Assembly (NCBI RefSeq): GCF_021018805.1
Contig: NC_086283.1
Location: forward strand, 54,316,312 to 54,380,311
From: Prinia subflava
Taxonomy: Eukaryota > Chordata > Aves > Passeriformes > Cisticolidae
Direction: 5' to 3'
DNA length: 64,000 nucleotides
Part shown: one piece after another, positions 1-10,153 of the stretch
How the letters are laid out: every line of letters starts with the position of its first letter
Numbering within the stretch: the first letter of the stretch is position 1
The notes under the pieces: generated by a model
What the model was told of the DNA's origin: nothing
The model's database searches: none
Seen by the model: the letters and a program-made list of their open reading frames with translations, nothing else
Position numbers and translations under genes: made by a program

Positions 1-720
1 CCGGGTACACTGTCAATGTAACAAGGCGGGGAGGGGGGGTTTGCCGAAATTCTGTAATTCGATTCTCTTTAATAAACCAAAATTATGTCCTAATTGGACT
101 ACTGGATTGGCATTTATAACAGGGGCAAGAGCTGCTTGCCAGCGGGCCTGTGTCAGGAGCCTGGGCTCCAACCAGCGCCTGTGACTCTGCGGCCTGCTCA
201 GCCCCGGGCCAGAGCCCATCCGGGCTGGGTGCCGGGCCAGAGCCCATCCGGGCTGGGTGCCGGGCCAGAGCCCATCCGGGCTGGGTGCCGGGCCAGAGCC
301 CATCCGGGCTGGGTGCCGGGCCAGAGCTCTCCCCTGCCGAGGCGGTGAGCTTCCCGCCGGGGGCTGCGGGCGTGTCGGGGCAGCGCCGTGCTGCGGATGG
401 GCTCTGCGCTGGGCCGGCCCCGGGCCAAAGGCGGCCTGGGCGCTGCCTCGGGCCGTGGGCGCTGCTGCCGGCGGTGGGGCGCCCGTCACTGCCTTCCGAG
501 CCTTGCTGTCATTCTGTGCAGAGCCACCGGGTGTCGGCACAGCACCCGGCCCTGCGGAGCGGAACACCCCTGCCCGCCGTGGAGGTGACGGCTCCCCCAG
601 TGAGTTTTGCCTGTTCCGTGTTAAATGCCGCTGAGACCACTTGACTGCAAGGCCATGGTGCTTTAGAACGACAGCCACACCAGCCCGCTGCTTCTGCTCT
701 GGGCAAATCTCCAATTCAGC
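1..720. other. GC-rich, CpG-dense block at window edge, unidentified
   Basis: The first ~120 bases are AT-rich with an AATAAA at 71-76, and follow a purine-rich run at about 25-40 (aaggcggggaggggggg) that resembles a retroviral polypurine tract. From about 120 to 650 the sequence becomes very GC-rich with many CpG dinucleotides, then drops sharply back to AT-rich DNA. Long open frames exist on both strands (for example 13-714 on the minus strand), but they are low-complexity Ala/Pro/Arg/Gly-rich and overlap each other, as expected for GC-rich DNA with few stop codons. The block could be a CpG island of a gene lying to the left, or the GC-rich part of an endogenous retrovirus. I cannot decide between these from sequence alone. 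Confidence 0.45.
203..327. repeat. 28-bp GC-rich minisatellite, about 4.5 units
   Basis: Four consecutive 28-bp units begin at 203, 231, 259 and 287, and a partial fifth runs from 315 to about 327. The units are essentially identical; the first differs only at its first base. Each carries the core agcccatccgggctgggt. The period is not a multiple of three, so the same repeat is read in all three frames in turn. That explains the repetitive peptides seen on both strands and argues against coding function. The near-perfect identity suggests recent expansion. Confidence 0.95.
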
Positions 721-866
721 ATAAATTTCCGATTTCTTCGTTATTTATTTAAATTCTTTCTTTATTTTCTATAGAACATCAGTTCTCCAGAAAAATGGCA
801 AGGATCCTACCAGCAAGGATCTTTTCCTCCCAGTGAGTTACCCTTTTGCCCCTTCCCTTCCCTCTG

Positions 867-910
867 ACTTTGGTTGGCACCTGGCATCAAGCCAGGGTCA
901 ATCCACCACA
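867..910 (+). mobile_element. 3' terminal fragment of common avian ERV LTR
   Basis: The segment has the characteristic ending of the LTR family found elsewhere in this window: an 'actttggt' core, then ggcacctggcat, agccagggtcaa and a terminal accaca. The same tail is recognisable in diverged form ending at 10153 and at 61770, and reversed starting at 52061. Only the last ~45 bases are clear here. The 60-90 bases upstream are pyrimidine-rich and may be an eroded part of the same LTR. Confidence 0.6.
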
Positions 911-1750
911 CCTGAAAACGTAACGGTGTACGTGAGCCAGGCTGCATAAAGCACTTGGGGGAAATATTTGTACAATTAACTAGATTGATTGTAAAGGTTC
1001 TTACTCTGAAGCTGCCACTTTTTTCCTTAGGCTTTTCTGACTTACAAAGGCAGAATGGGACAGCAGGTGTCACTATAATAGCAGCAAAAAGAGGAAGAGT
1101 AAAATCCATATCTTTCTTACCACGTTACTTTGGCTTTATACAGTATTCATCAGAGAAGAGGATCAAGGGCAGCTTTCTGCTTGCCCTGGTCTCCTGACTG
1201 TAGATGCATCAAAAACCAGCTCAGCTTATGGCAGTATTTAGAGCCATGAACAGGGTTTGGGAGGCTTTAACACTGAGACATAAAGGGTACAATTTTTTTC
1301 CTTGTGGACTAGCAAAGAGACAGGAGGAGGTATTACCTTTTGGAGGTACCCTTTTGTACTTTCTGGTTTTTATTCAAACCTAGAAATTTTCAGTAAAATA
1401 AAGTGAAAATACTGAGAATTGATTATAATTTTTAAGTCTGTATTTTGAACAGAGTGCCGAACTTTTTAGTGAGACATGTAAATCGATGTGCTATTCAAAC
1501 TTAGTGGGCTCACTGGAGCTGTCCTGACATTAAAACCTTGCCACTTTTAGGCTTAACCATTTCACTTTTAGTATTCATTAAGAGAAAAATCTGTGTCTGC
1601 TGTACGACTCCTGCAAGGTACTGAATGCCACAAACTGCAGCTGAAGAGAGCACCTACCTATGAAGGGAACCTTGAAGTGGATTCTAATACTTACTGAAAC
1701 ACAGATTAACAAGTAAACATAGAAAACAACAGATGAAACTTTAGATTTCA

Positions 1751-1808
1751 CTGTAGTTTAAAGAGGCATTATCTATCTGTAAACTATCTGTAGTTTAAAG
1801 AGGCATTA
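1751..1808. repeat. 21-bp direct duplication
   Basis: The 21 bases at 1751-1771 (starting ctgtagtttaaag) recur exactly at 1788-1808, giving a 37-bp period. It is a simple local duplication with no coding context. Confidence 0.9.
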
Positions 1809-3736
1809 AATATGTCTACAGTTACTGTAAAGATTTGAATGTGTAAAAAGTTTGAAAAATGGATAACAGTGAGTGATCCTCTATTCTTTAATTTAGGTTA
1901 AAGGATAGGTCTGACCATCCTTGAGTTTCAAAACACTCTCACTAATGCTGAGCTGAGGAAAACCTTCAGGAATATGCCTCTTTTTCTGAGTGGGCAGTGG
2001 GATAGCATGTAACCTGTCAAACAAGTGTATTTGTTGTTTTATAAAAGTACTACTCTGTCCTTACTACTCCTGAATGAGTGTCAGTCTGTTGCAGCATGTT
2101 GTGCTCTGAAGGCTTCTGTGTGGGACTTGTTTGCATTCCTATTATCCACATTTCCAGTGGGCTTTGTTTTCTCCAGCCATCATGGAAGAACAGGTGAAAA
2201 ATTTTCAAGAATTGTATCACTGTGAAGAGAACATGGGAAAACCTGGCAACCTGGACCCTAAAGCCCCATAATCTTCATATTTCAAAGGGCACTTAATATG
2301 GTCCTACAACTCAATACTGTGCCAGATAATAAAACACTTCTCAGTGAATATCCACTATTCACTTCAGTGGATAGTGAAGGATATCAATGAACCTAGCAAA
2401 GACACTAATCAATTGAAATCACAGATAGCTTTTCCTAATGTCACTAAGCTTTGCCTTAGTAATATATATTCTTTATACAAATTAGCTGCTGAGAATTGCA
2501 GGGGAAAAAAATTCGTTTCATAACCAGAGCTGTATGTAATGGAGGACAGAGAAAGCAGATTAAAAGAAATACATAAACCTGACAAGCAGAATTCATGTAA
2601 GATCTAAATTGACATAAATCATACCCTGAAGTTCAGAAGAGCTGACTTATGCCTTTTTCATGCTGTGTCCTCATGCTGCTAGTCAAGACACTGCCTGAAC
2701 CCTTGTGGGAGAAAATGTTTCACATGGCTTTGAGTGTCTCTGAGAGCATTTATTACCTGCTGCATTAAAGTGGATTTGGTTTACAATTTAAGTAGTTAAG
2801 ATACATACAGGTGAACATAGATATGAGTCAGTGACAAATATCAGTTTTAAAAGTGGTCTGAACAGCCACAGTTATTAAGTATAGATTTTGAGTCACAATT
2901 TCAGTATATTCTGATGCTGCAAAGAATCTCTGTGACAAAGCAGCAGACCTGACTCCTCATCTGGGTCCATATAATTTGTCTGTACCCTTGCTGATCATAG
3001 GGGCAGGATGGGATAGAAAAGATTACATAGCTGAAAGTATTTTTAAAAAGTATTTTAAAACTAGTAATTAGATTAGAAACTGTTAGTGACAAATGCTGAG
3101 AAAAATTTGTGTGTGCAATAGTTCATTTGCATCTAGGATCAAGGACTTCAACAGAAAATAGCACACTGCTGTGTTTCTCTCAGATTTGACTTTCTGTGTA
3201 TTACTTTTAAACTTTTAATGTTTTTATATCTTTAAAACCTAACCTTCCTTTTAAAGGTGTTACCAGCTTAGAATTTAGCTATTTGTCACTTGTTTCAGAG
3301 GAACTTGGTTTTAATCCTGACACACCATCCAGACACACCTTTTGTAGTCAGGCAAGTTATTATAAGCTATTGCCTTCATTTTCTTGCTGAAGAGGTACTG
3401 TGTGGGCAGTATCTGTTGTGTGCTTCAACGGACAGCCTAACACTACCTGGAATAAAACTTGTCAGGGAAAAAATGTGTTTTTCTAACAGCAACAAGGAGA
3501 TATGGGTTAGAATAAAGAAATCTGTTGTGCTGCTCTAAATACAGTGAATGTTTTGCTGAAAATGAATACATTGAGGGGGAAGAAGTTGAGACATCATGTC
3601 ATTTCCACATTTTTAAAATAATGAGAAAACTTGGTGTTTTTTCATTTTTATTGACTCAAATTGTAGAGGAAGCAGACTAGTTACAACTAGCAAACACTTA
3701 ATGAGGTAATGAGCTCTGAGTCTGGATCATGTGTGG

Positions 3737-3752
3737 CTCAGCTTAAGCTGAG
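3737..3752. repeat. 16-bp perfect palindrome
   Basis: CTCAGCTTAAGCTGAG is a perfect self-complementary palindrome. It sits in AT-rich non-coding DNA with no neighbouring gene. It is probably a chance occurrence. Confidence 0.85.
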
Positions 3753-6700
3753 GTTCATGTTGATAGGTAGGACCCCAGAAGAGGCTTGTTTGTGAGCTGG
3801 GCTTGTCAAGGATAGCGCTGAGACGGAGTAGTTTTATATTAAAGAAGCATCATTGGATCTTATTTCTCTGACAGAACAGCCAAGGAACTTTGATGGGCCA
3901 GCACTGCATGAAGCTATGGAAATTTCCAGGCTAAAACTCTGCAAGTATTGACCTGAGTCACAGCAAACACTCAGCTGCAGAGTGAGAACCAGTGAAGGGA
4001 AGAAGCAATCTCTGCCTAGATTCCCAGCACTGCTGGAATGTGAAGAGGAACACGGATATGCATGAATTTTCACCATATTTTATTGTAGAGAAGTATTTTG
4101 TTCTTCCCTGGTTGCATCATAATCTCACATCATGTAATTTTAACAGGTAAAGTTTCTGCAAATACATGTTTGGCATCTTACTTAATATCATCTGTTAAGT
4201 AGGAATTTGCTGAAGCTGTGGTTTCAGAAAACACTGCCCGTGAGAAAATATTTCAAAAGAAATTTGCGCATAATGAAAATGAAGGTCTTCCCTCGTTGTG
4301 GAAAGGATTAAGCATGAGGAGTTGTGTAACAGAACCAAATGTTTGCCAGTAACTATAGAAAGTTGCTACAGTATCAATAGTCGTATAAGCATGGCATATC
4401 CTATGGCAACATAACATCAGGCAAAGGCTGCTTGTTGTTGTGCAGAAAAATCTTTATTTCTGAGTGATCAATTGACAAGGACATCTTCAGAATACAGTCT
4501 CAGTCTCCTCCTTAGCTCAGTGTCCTTACAGCCTTGAGTATCTCCAAAGAAATCTTGTATTTTTCCCCTCCCTTAAGAAATGCATTGTGTGTATCATAGT
4601 CTCCATGGATGGTAATGCATTATCTTGGTTCACCATGGTTTATCTTTGCTTCTCCACCTTCCCCTGCTATAAATTCTGTGTAAGATCATTGTGCAACCTA
4701 CCAAATCCTTTAAAGCAACAGAAACCTACGGACTTTGAAGACCAGTTCATTAGTACGTGGTAAGGTTAAGAAGACCATAGCCTTCCAGAAGATTGCACTT
4801 AAATAATTCACAATTCAGTAAACCGATCTGTAATGGTGATAGGAGAGAAATGTATGCAGAGGTCTGTGGAAGAGGACAATCATAGTGAATGCTTGAATAT
4901 GAATAATTAAGTGAAACTCTATCATGTGAAATAATTTGTGCAAATTACTATTTGTAACATACTTGGTCTCAATATACCTGTAAACATGAGTACTTTATGC
5001 TTCTGCAAAAAGTCATTGATTGAATCTCTGCAAAAATCTTCAAAAATCTGCAAAAATGGGGAAGGAACACTGGGGACCTGAGAGCTCTGAGGCTTATGCA
5101 AAAGATATTCTCTTTGATCTGCATCAAAGCTGCTGCTTCAAAGTTATTTCTAAAAGACAGAGACTGAAATTGGAAGGGAAAGTAGTGCATGAGCCTAATG
5201 TATTAAAGAGTCTCTGTTTTTCTGACTGCTTGCTTTCTGTGCTGCAATGAATGCAAGATGAGAAACAGGGAGTAAATGAGCTGTAATTAAGTAGCAATGG
5301 TAGTAATGCATTTTATTTGGCTGTTCGTGTTGTTAATCTGTTAGACTGTTGGCCACAGCATCTACCCAGAGGATATTCTCTTTACAGAGTAGAAAATGAA
5401 GAGTAATGGAGAAAAAAGGGTAATTGTCAAGAGGGAAATATTAATCAAAACAGGAATCTATAATAAACATCAATGTTAGAATGTTTTTCATCTTGTGTTT
5501 ATTTAATGTATGAACTCCTATAAAGACACAGTTCGTACCAGAAAGACCTCATAATATTAACATAATTTTATTCAGTGGGCTTAGTTGTTATGATTTAACT
5601 ATTCTGTCTCCAGTTACAGGGTATTTATGTGTATGCACACATATGCATATATTATGTAAACAAGGTTTTGCATTAGTCAGGTTTGACCTAATTATGAGTA
5701 CTTCTTAGGTTTCCTAAATAATCTGTAGACTTGTTGCCTAAGAAAAGAAGTACAAGGGAAGTGATATTAAGCCTCTTCTCCACCTACCTGACTTGCCTCT
5801 CAACACTGCCTGACAAGCTTGGGTGACTATTACACCTGAGATGAAGGCCATCTGGATAGTGCTTCTGCCTTCTTATACAAAACTTAAAAGAAAATAAAAA
5901 AAAAGGTCTGCTGAAGTGTTCAGGCAGGAAGCATTGCTCCCATGTCCTATGCAAATATCTCAGTTATGTGTAGTGTAGTTCTGTCAAAGTTCACAATAAA
6001 AATTACAATATGAACAGAGTATAAATTTGAAATTTTTTTCTACTACAAAAAAATGTAGAAACTGATCTAAATAAACAGTAGTATTTTGAAATTATGTTGT
6101 TATGTATTTGTAAAATTTCAAGTGCAGAAGTCTATAAACAGAAAATTGCTGTCTTAAGAGCACAGAGTAATTCTGTGAGATGTATTATATTATTTTTTGA
6201 AGCAATTCAGGCAGTTCAATATCCTTCTTCATGTTTTGTGTATGCAAAAAATTGGTACAAGCTCACTTGTGAAGAAGAATAAGAAACATCTAGTTCACCT
6301 TTAGAAACCAGGACTTTATTAACTTTGTGGAAAAAATATAGAAATTAATAAAAGTAAGGAATAAAAATACAGGAATTACTGTTTCCTTATATATTTTACA
6401 AACTTTATTCTTGCAGAAAATTGAAGTTTTGAATTTAGAAAATGCTTTTATTGACTCTATCATTAATGTTTTCATGCCCAGCAGAAATGGAAGAAAACAA
6501 TTATATGCTTTGTTGGCAAGAATGAACTTCTGCAGAATCTAGGATCAAAAACAGAACCTAACTTTGTATCTATCTGAATACATATTTAAATATAGTGGTA
6601 GTGAGACAAAGGTAAAGCTCCCAGTTATTTTTAGTAGCTCTTTGTAATGAAGAGTAAGAATTAGATTTTGTACCAATAAAATAACTGTGAGCTTTACCTT

Positions 6701-7644
6701 TGATTTCAGGTAATTGAAGAAAGCAATAGATAAGCACATAGTACTTATTAGTCAAGGAATCATCATAGCAGCACTAACAGTGCAATCAGATTTGTTTTTT
6801 ATAAAGAATGAGTGTAAAAGGGAATCAGGTTTGTGGTTTAAATGAGATACTTTGTGACAGATGATTGCTTTTTTCTTTGTAAAAATGCATTCATCTTTGT
6901 GGAAACATGTTTGAAATATGAAACATAAAAGTAAAGAAAGTAAACAAATCAGTATCATTATAAGTATCATCCTTTGGGGACCTTTTTCTTGTAATACGTG
7001 ATTTTCATCAAGAAAATCTGCAGTTGTCTAGATGTTTGGATCATGCTTTGTATAAGTTGAGGAGAGAACTGAGATGAAAAAGAGCTTAACTCTTGAAGGC
7101 TGCTTTCAGATCTCCATAGGGCCTCACAGGTGAAACTTTTTTTTATAAGTCCCTTTTCTGCCTGCATGTATGTGGTTTACCCGCATACAGATATCAAATG
7201 GCTGTAATTTAGGGTGTAAATATGTCCTTCATCCTGAGCCAAGTAATTCATTACAACAGTCATTTTTGCCTAAACTAAAATAATGTCCAGGAAGTCTGAG
7301 TACAATTATCTATCTGAATTTGGGACTTCATTTTTTCCTGGCCTATGGTAGGTTTATGTTTGTCTTGATTTGCAATGTGCTGTAAAATGGTATTAAATGA
7401 GTCTTGTTCTAGTAAAAATCGTCTGTACACTATCTTTTTCACTAGCCAAAATAAAAACATTAATTTCAGGAACTCATGAAAAAGCTTGACTTTTTAAAGA
7501 CAGAGAAAATTCAGTGATTATCTTTTTCACTTTTGTTTTATCCTTTCCTTTTTTCCAAGTCTAGTGATTGTTGACTGATGGCCTGAATTCAGCAGGTCAT
7601 TTATCCATGAGTGTCTTCCTTATCTTGCCCTCATGATTTGTTGC

Positions 7645-8395
7645 TGTCATGGGTGATTGGTGACTTGCTGGGCCACAGCAACCATGTAGTGCTGAATTTC
7701 AAACCTCTGGTGCCTTGTCTGCCCCAGCCTTGCTCCCAGGATGGCCCAGGCACAGGCAAGAGTGGTTAGAAAATCAGCATGTTTTATAAATGTGTCCTCA
7801 GCAAAGCTGTTTTTCCAAAACGGGTTCTTTTACCCCATGTGCAAGAGACCAATCCCCACACAGAGTTGAGGCACTTGCTTTATTTAAAGTCCTGCACAGA
7901 AGTGGGTGCTGGGTGGCTAACCCATAAAACCAGCACGATGACTATCACAACTTTTCATTGTTTTTATACATTTTAGCAAAGACAGTAATGTTCATTGATT
8001 ACAAGTTGTATGGTTCTCTTATTAATTAGTGTGCTATATTCTATTGGCTAAAAGATTCCCTCCCGTCTTATACTGATTAATCTGCATGCTCAGATCTGGT
8101 GGTTGTCTTGGGTCAGTGGGCCATGAATAAGTGGTTTTGATCTCCTCCTGCTAGAATTATCTTTTACCCAGACAGAGCTGATTTTAGCACGGTTGCTGAG
8201 TTGGCTTTATGAGTTTCTTCCTCATCTTGGGAGTTCTGCCTGTAAATCCTGCATTCATTGGGTCCATTATTGGTAAGCAGTACATCCTTCTCCCCAGGCT
8301 TTGTCATCCTCACCTTAGGTCTGAGACCACTGAAGTATGTCCAGCTCTAAATCTTAGCCAGGTAATTCTACTGGCAGTAGTTCATCTTTCTGGAC
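7645..8395 (-). mobile_element. Antisense ERV-type LTR (boundaries approximate)
   Basis: Read on the minus strand, this segment has an AATAAA signal (tttatt on the plus strand at about 7880). It is followed by a U5-like stretch of the kind I recognise from avian retroviral LTRs (gcaagtgcctcaactctg, then a gattggtctcttgcac-like run). U3 would lie to the right, towards 8395. The left limit is set at a tgtcatggg start near 7645 and the right limit near the switch to GC-rich sequence. Neither boundary has a target duplication that I could confirm. It directly precedes another LTR on the opposite strand, so part of it may be truncated. Confidence 0.5.
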
Positions 8396-8659
8396 ACCTG
8401 GACATCAACCCTGCCCTGTGTTGCTCCCTCAGGACACTGTGCAGGCTCCAGGCCAGCTGCCATCTCCAGAGCCCAGCCTGGTGCTGGAAGAGGGCACTTG
8501 GCTTCCAGATGTCCTGCCATGCAGGAGAATGAGAACGGCCTGCACAGAGTCCAGAGTGCCCACGTGAACAGGAGGGCCATTGCTTGTGGAGAGCCTGCTG
8601 AGGACATGAGCTTACAGCTGGTGGGCAAGGGGCTGGGGGGATCATAGGGCCTGTGTGGG
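8396..8659. other. GC-rich segment between two LTRs, possibly divergent U3
   Basis: About 265 bases of GC-rich sequence lie between the antisense LTR on the left and the recognisable part of the sense LTR on the right. They do not resemble the 5' third of the other copies of that LTR family in this window (60341-60560, or reversed 52950-53125). They could be the U3 of a divergent subfamily or a separate repeat. Open frames here on both strands are low-complexity and not convincing. Confidence 0.3.
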
Positions 8660-9088
8660 GCAGGGGAAAAACACTGCACAACTCCAGCCAGAGGAGAAAA
8701 CAGAGAGCAGCAACCCTACAGCACCAAGGTCAGTGCAGAGGGATGGGCAGGAGCCGCTCCAGGCACCAGAGCTGAGATCGCCCTGCAGCCCCTGGTGCAG
8801 CCCATGGTGAAGCAGCTGTGCACCTGCAGGCTGTAGGCGTCTGCAGTGAAGCAGAGATCCACCTGCAGTCCGTGGAGGACCCCATGCTGGAGCAGATGAA
8901 TGCACACGGGGAGATACGACCAAGTGGGCAGCTCGTGCTGAAGCAGACTCCTGGCAGGACCTGTGGCCCCATGGACAGAAAAGTCCAGGCTGGAGCAGGT
9001 CTGCTGGCAGGACTTATGACCCCATGGGGGACCTGCACTAGTACAGTCTGTTCCTGAAGGATGACACTCCATGGAAGAGATGCACTCT

Positions 9089-9094
9089 GGAGCA
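9089..9094. repeat. Left target-site duplication GGAGCA
   Basis: It is an exact match to 9717-9722 and immediately abuts the TG end of the solo LTR. The host LTR sequence reads through ...ctggagcag... once the insert is excised. Confidence 0.9.
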
Positions 9095-9716
9095 TGTAAG
9101 AGCCTCAAATGAGAGATATGGGACTCCAGGCAGCTCTTTCCATAATGCTGTTTATTACATAGATGATGTTACAGCAGTCCTGGGACGTGGGTAACAGAGC
9201 CTATGTCTAAATCTGCCAGCTACAGCTTATAGACGTGCCTGATGCCACTTTAGTTTTGGTTACAATGCATGATAGTTTTCTTTACTGAGCATCTTAATAC
9301 ATAAAAACCCATCAGCATCATACACAATACCTTTACATTTACGTATAGCTTATCACAACTATTAACATTACCATAATATAGTTAGTACTATCCAATCACA
9401 TCAAGTTAGTATCTTACAGTTTAAAATTAAGTTGTTTTGCAGTGGAAATTTAGACCTTTTTTCTACTTGGTAAAAACATCTTTTTTTGTGGTCAATATAT
9501 CCTTTGTTCTAGTCATCCTTCCAACTCATCTTAACCTTTGTCTTCTTAGTTGTCTAGTAACAACTGACAGCAATTTCAGCTTTAGACATCTTTTATCCTT
9601 TTATATCAAAACTTGCTTCCATCTCTATTTCACTTACAGGTTCTACATTCAGAGAGCCTTCTGCTAAACATTCATATCTGTAAAACTTGCTTGTTAAACT
9701 TTCATCTTCCCCAACA
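9095..9716 (-). mobile_element. Complete antisense solo LTR with 6-bp target duplication
   Basis: The 622-bp element begins TGTAAGAG and ends CCAACA on the plus strand. It is flanked exactly by GGAGCA at 9089-9094 and 9717-9722. Read on the minus strand it starts TGTTGGGG, carries AATAAA (tttatt at 9151-9156), and ends ...TCTTACA. TG/CA ends with a 6-bp duplication fit a class II (ERVK/alpharetrovirus-like) integrase. It sits in the middle of an older LTR of another family and restores that LTR when removed. There is no internal retroviral region, so it is a solo LTR produced by LTR-LTR recombination. The AT-rich composition contrasts with the GC-rich host LTR. Open frames inside it are short and spurious. 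Confidence 0.9.
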
Positions 9717-9722
9717 GGAGCA
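9717..9722. repeat. Right target-site duplication GGAGCA
   Basis: It is the partner of 9089-9094 and immediately follows the CA end of the solo LTR. Confidence 0.9.
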
Positions 9723-10153
9723 GTTTGTGAAGAACTTCAGGCCATGGGAAAGACTTACATTGGAGAAGTTGATGGAAGACTGTCTCCTTCTCCTATGGGA
9801 GGGATCCCACATTGGAGCAGGAGGAGAGGAAGAGAAAGAAGGAGTAGCAGAGATAAGTGGCCACAACCTTCATTCCTATCCACCTCTGGTGCTGAAAAAG
9901 AGGAGTTAGAGAACTGAGACTGAAGTTGAGCCAGGGAACAAGGGAGTGTTGGGTTTAAATTTTGAGTTTTATTTCTCATTATCCTTCTCTGATTCAATTT
10001 GCTTGTGATGGTAATTGGCGAGTGACCCATCCCTGTTTTTATCTCAGCACCCAAGTCTTTCATTATAGTTTCTCCCTCCTACCCAGCTAAGGAGGGGAGT
10101 GATAGAGCAGCTTTGGTGAGCTCTTGGTGTCCCATCAGGGCCAATGCACTACA

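Larger units (their letters stand above)
721..7640. other. AT-rich non-coding stretch, no gene seen
   Basis: About 6.9 kb of AT-rich DNA whose open frames are all short (about 100 codons or fewer) and unrecognisable. Apart from the LTR tail at 867-910, I see only minor structure: a 21-bp direct duplication (1751-1771 and 1788-1808), a 16-bp palindrome (3737-3752), and a cluster of caaaaatct-type short repeats near 5035-5057. No splice-bounded conserved frame, RNA gene or intact transposon was found. It reads as intergenic or intronic avian DNA. Confidence 0.6.
8660..10153 (+). mobile_element. Common avian ERV LTR, sense, interrupted by a younger LTR
   Basis: The copy matches the family seen at 60341-61770 and, reversed, at 52061-53125. 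Shared landmarks are caccaaggtcagtg (8722-8735, compare 60604-60618), 'cagatccacctgcag...gtggaggaccccatgctggagcag', gactgtctcc...gggagggatccc (from about 9778), and 'tgatagagcagctttggtga' leading to a terminal actaca at 10153. It is split by another LTR at 9095-9716. The two halves join seamlessly across the 6-base duplication GGAGCA. The stretch that carries the AATAAA signal in the copy at 61594-61599 appears deleted near 10000. The 5' boundary is uncertain. No retroviral coding genes are attached, so this is a solo LTR or fragment. Confidence 0.75.

Noticed and set aside
13..714. 233-codon minus-strand frame with Ala/Pro/Arg/Gly-rich composition
   Set aside because: It is GC-rich DNA with few stop codons and crosses a 28-bp repeat that shifts frame at each unit. 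Overlapping frames are open on the plus strand.
2350..2386. Hairpin from tatccact...agtggata near 2350-2375
   Set aside because: The 8-bp arms in AT-rich DNA are expected by chance, and no gene or terminator context exists.
8209..9108. Several open frames on both strands between 8.2 and 9.1 kb
   Set aside because: They fall within LTR and LTR-adjacent GC-rich sequence, overlap one another and contain no retroviral or host domain.
7645..10153. A possible full-length provirus made of the LTRs at 7.6-8.4 and 8.7-10.2 kb
   Set aside because: The two LTRs are of different families and opposite orientation, and there is no gag, pol or env-like frame between them.
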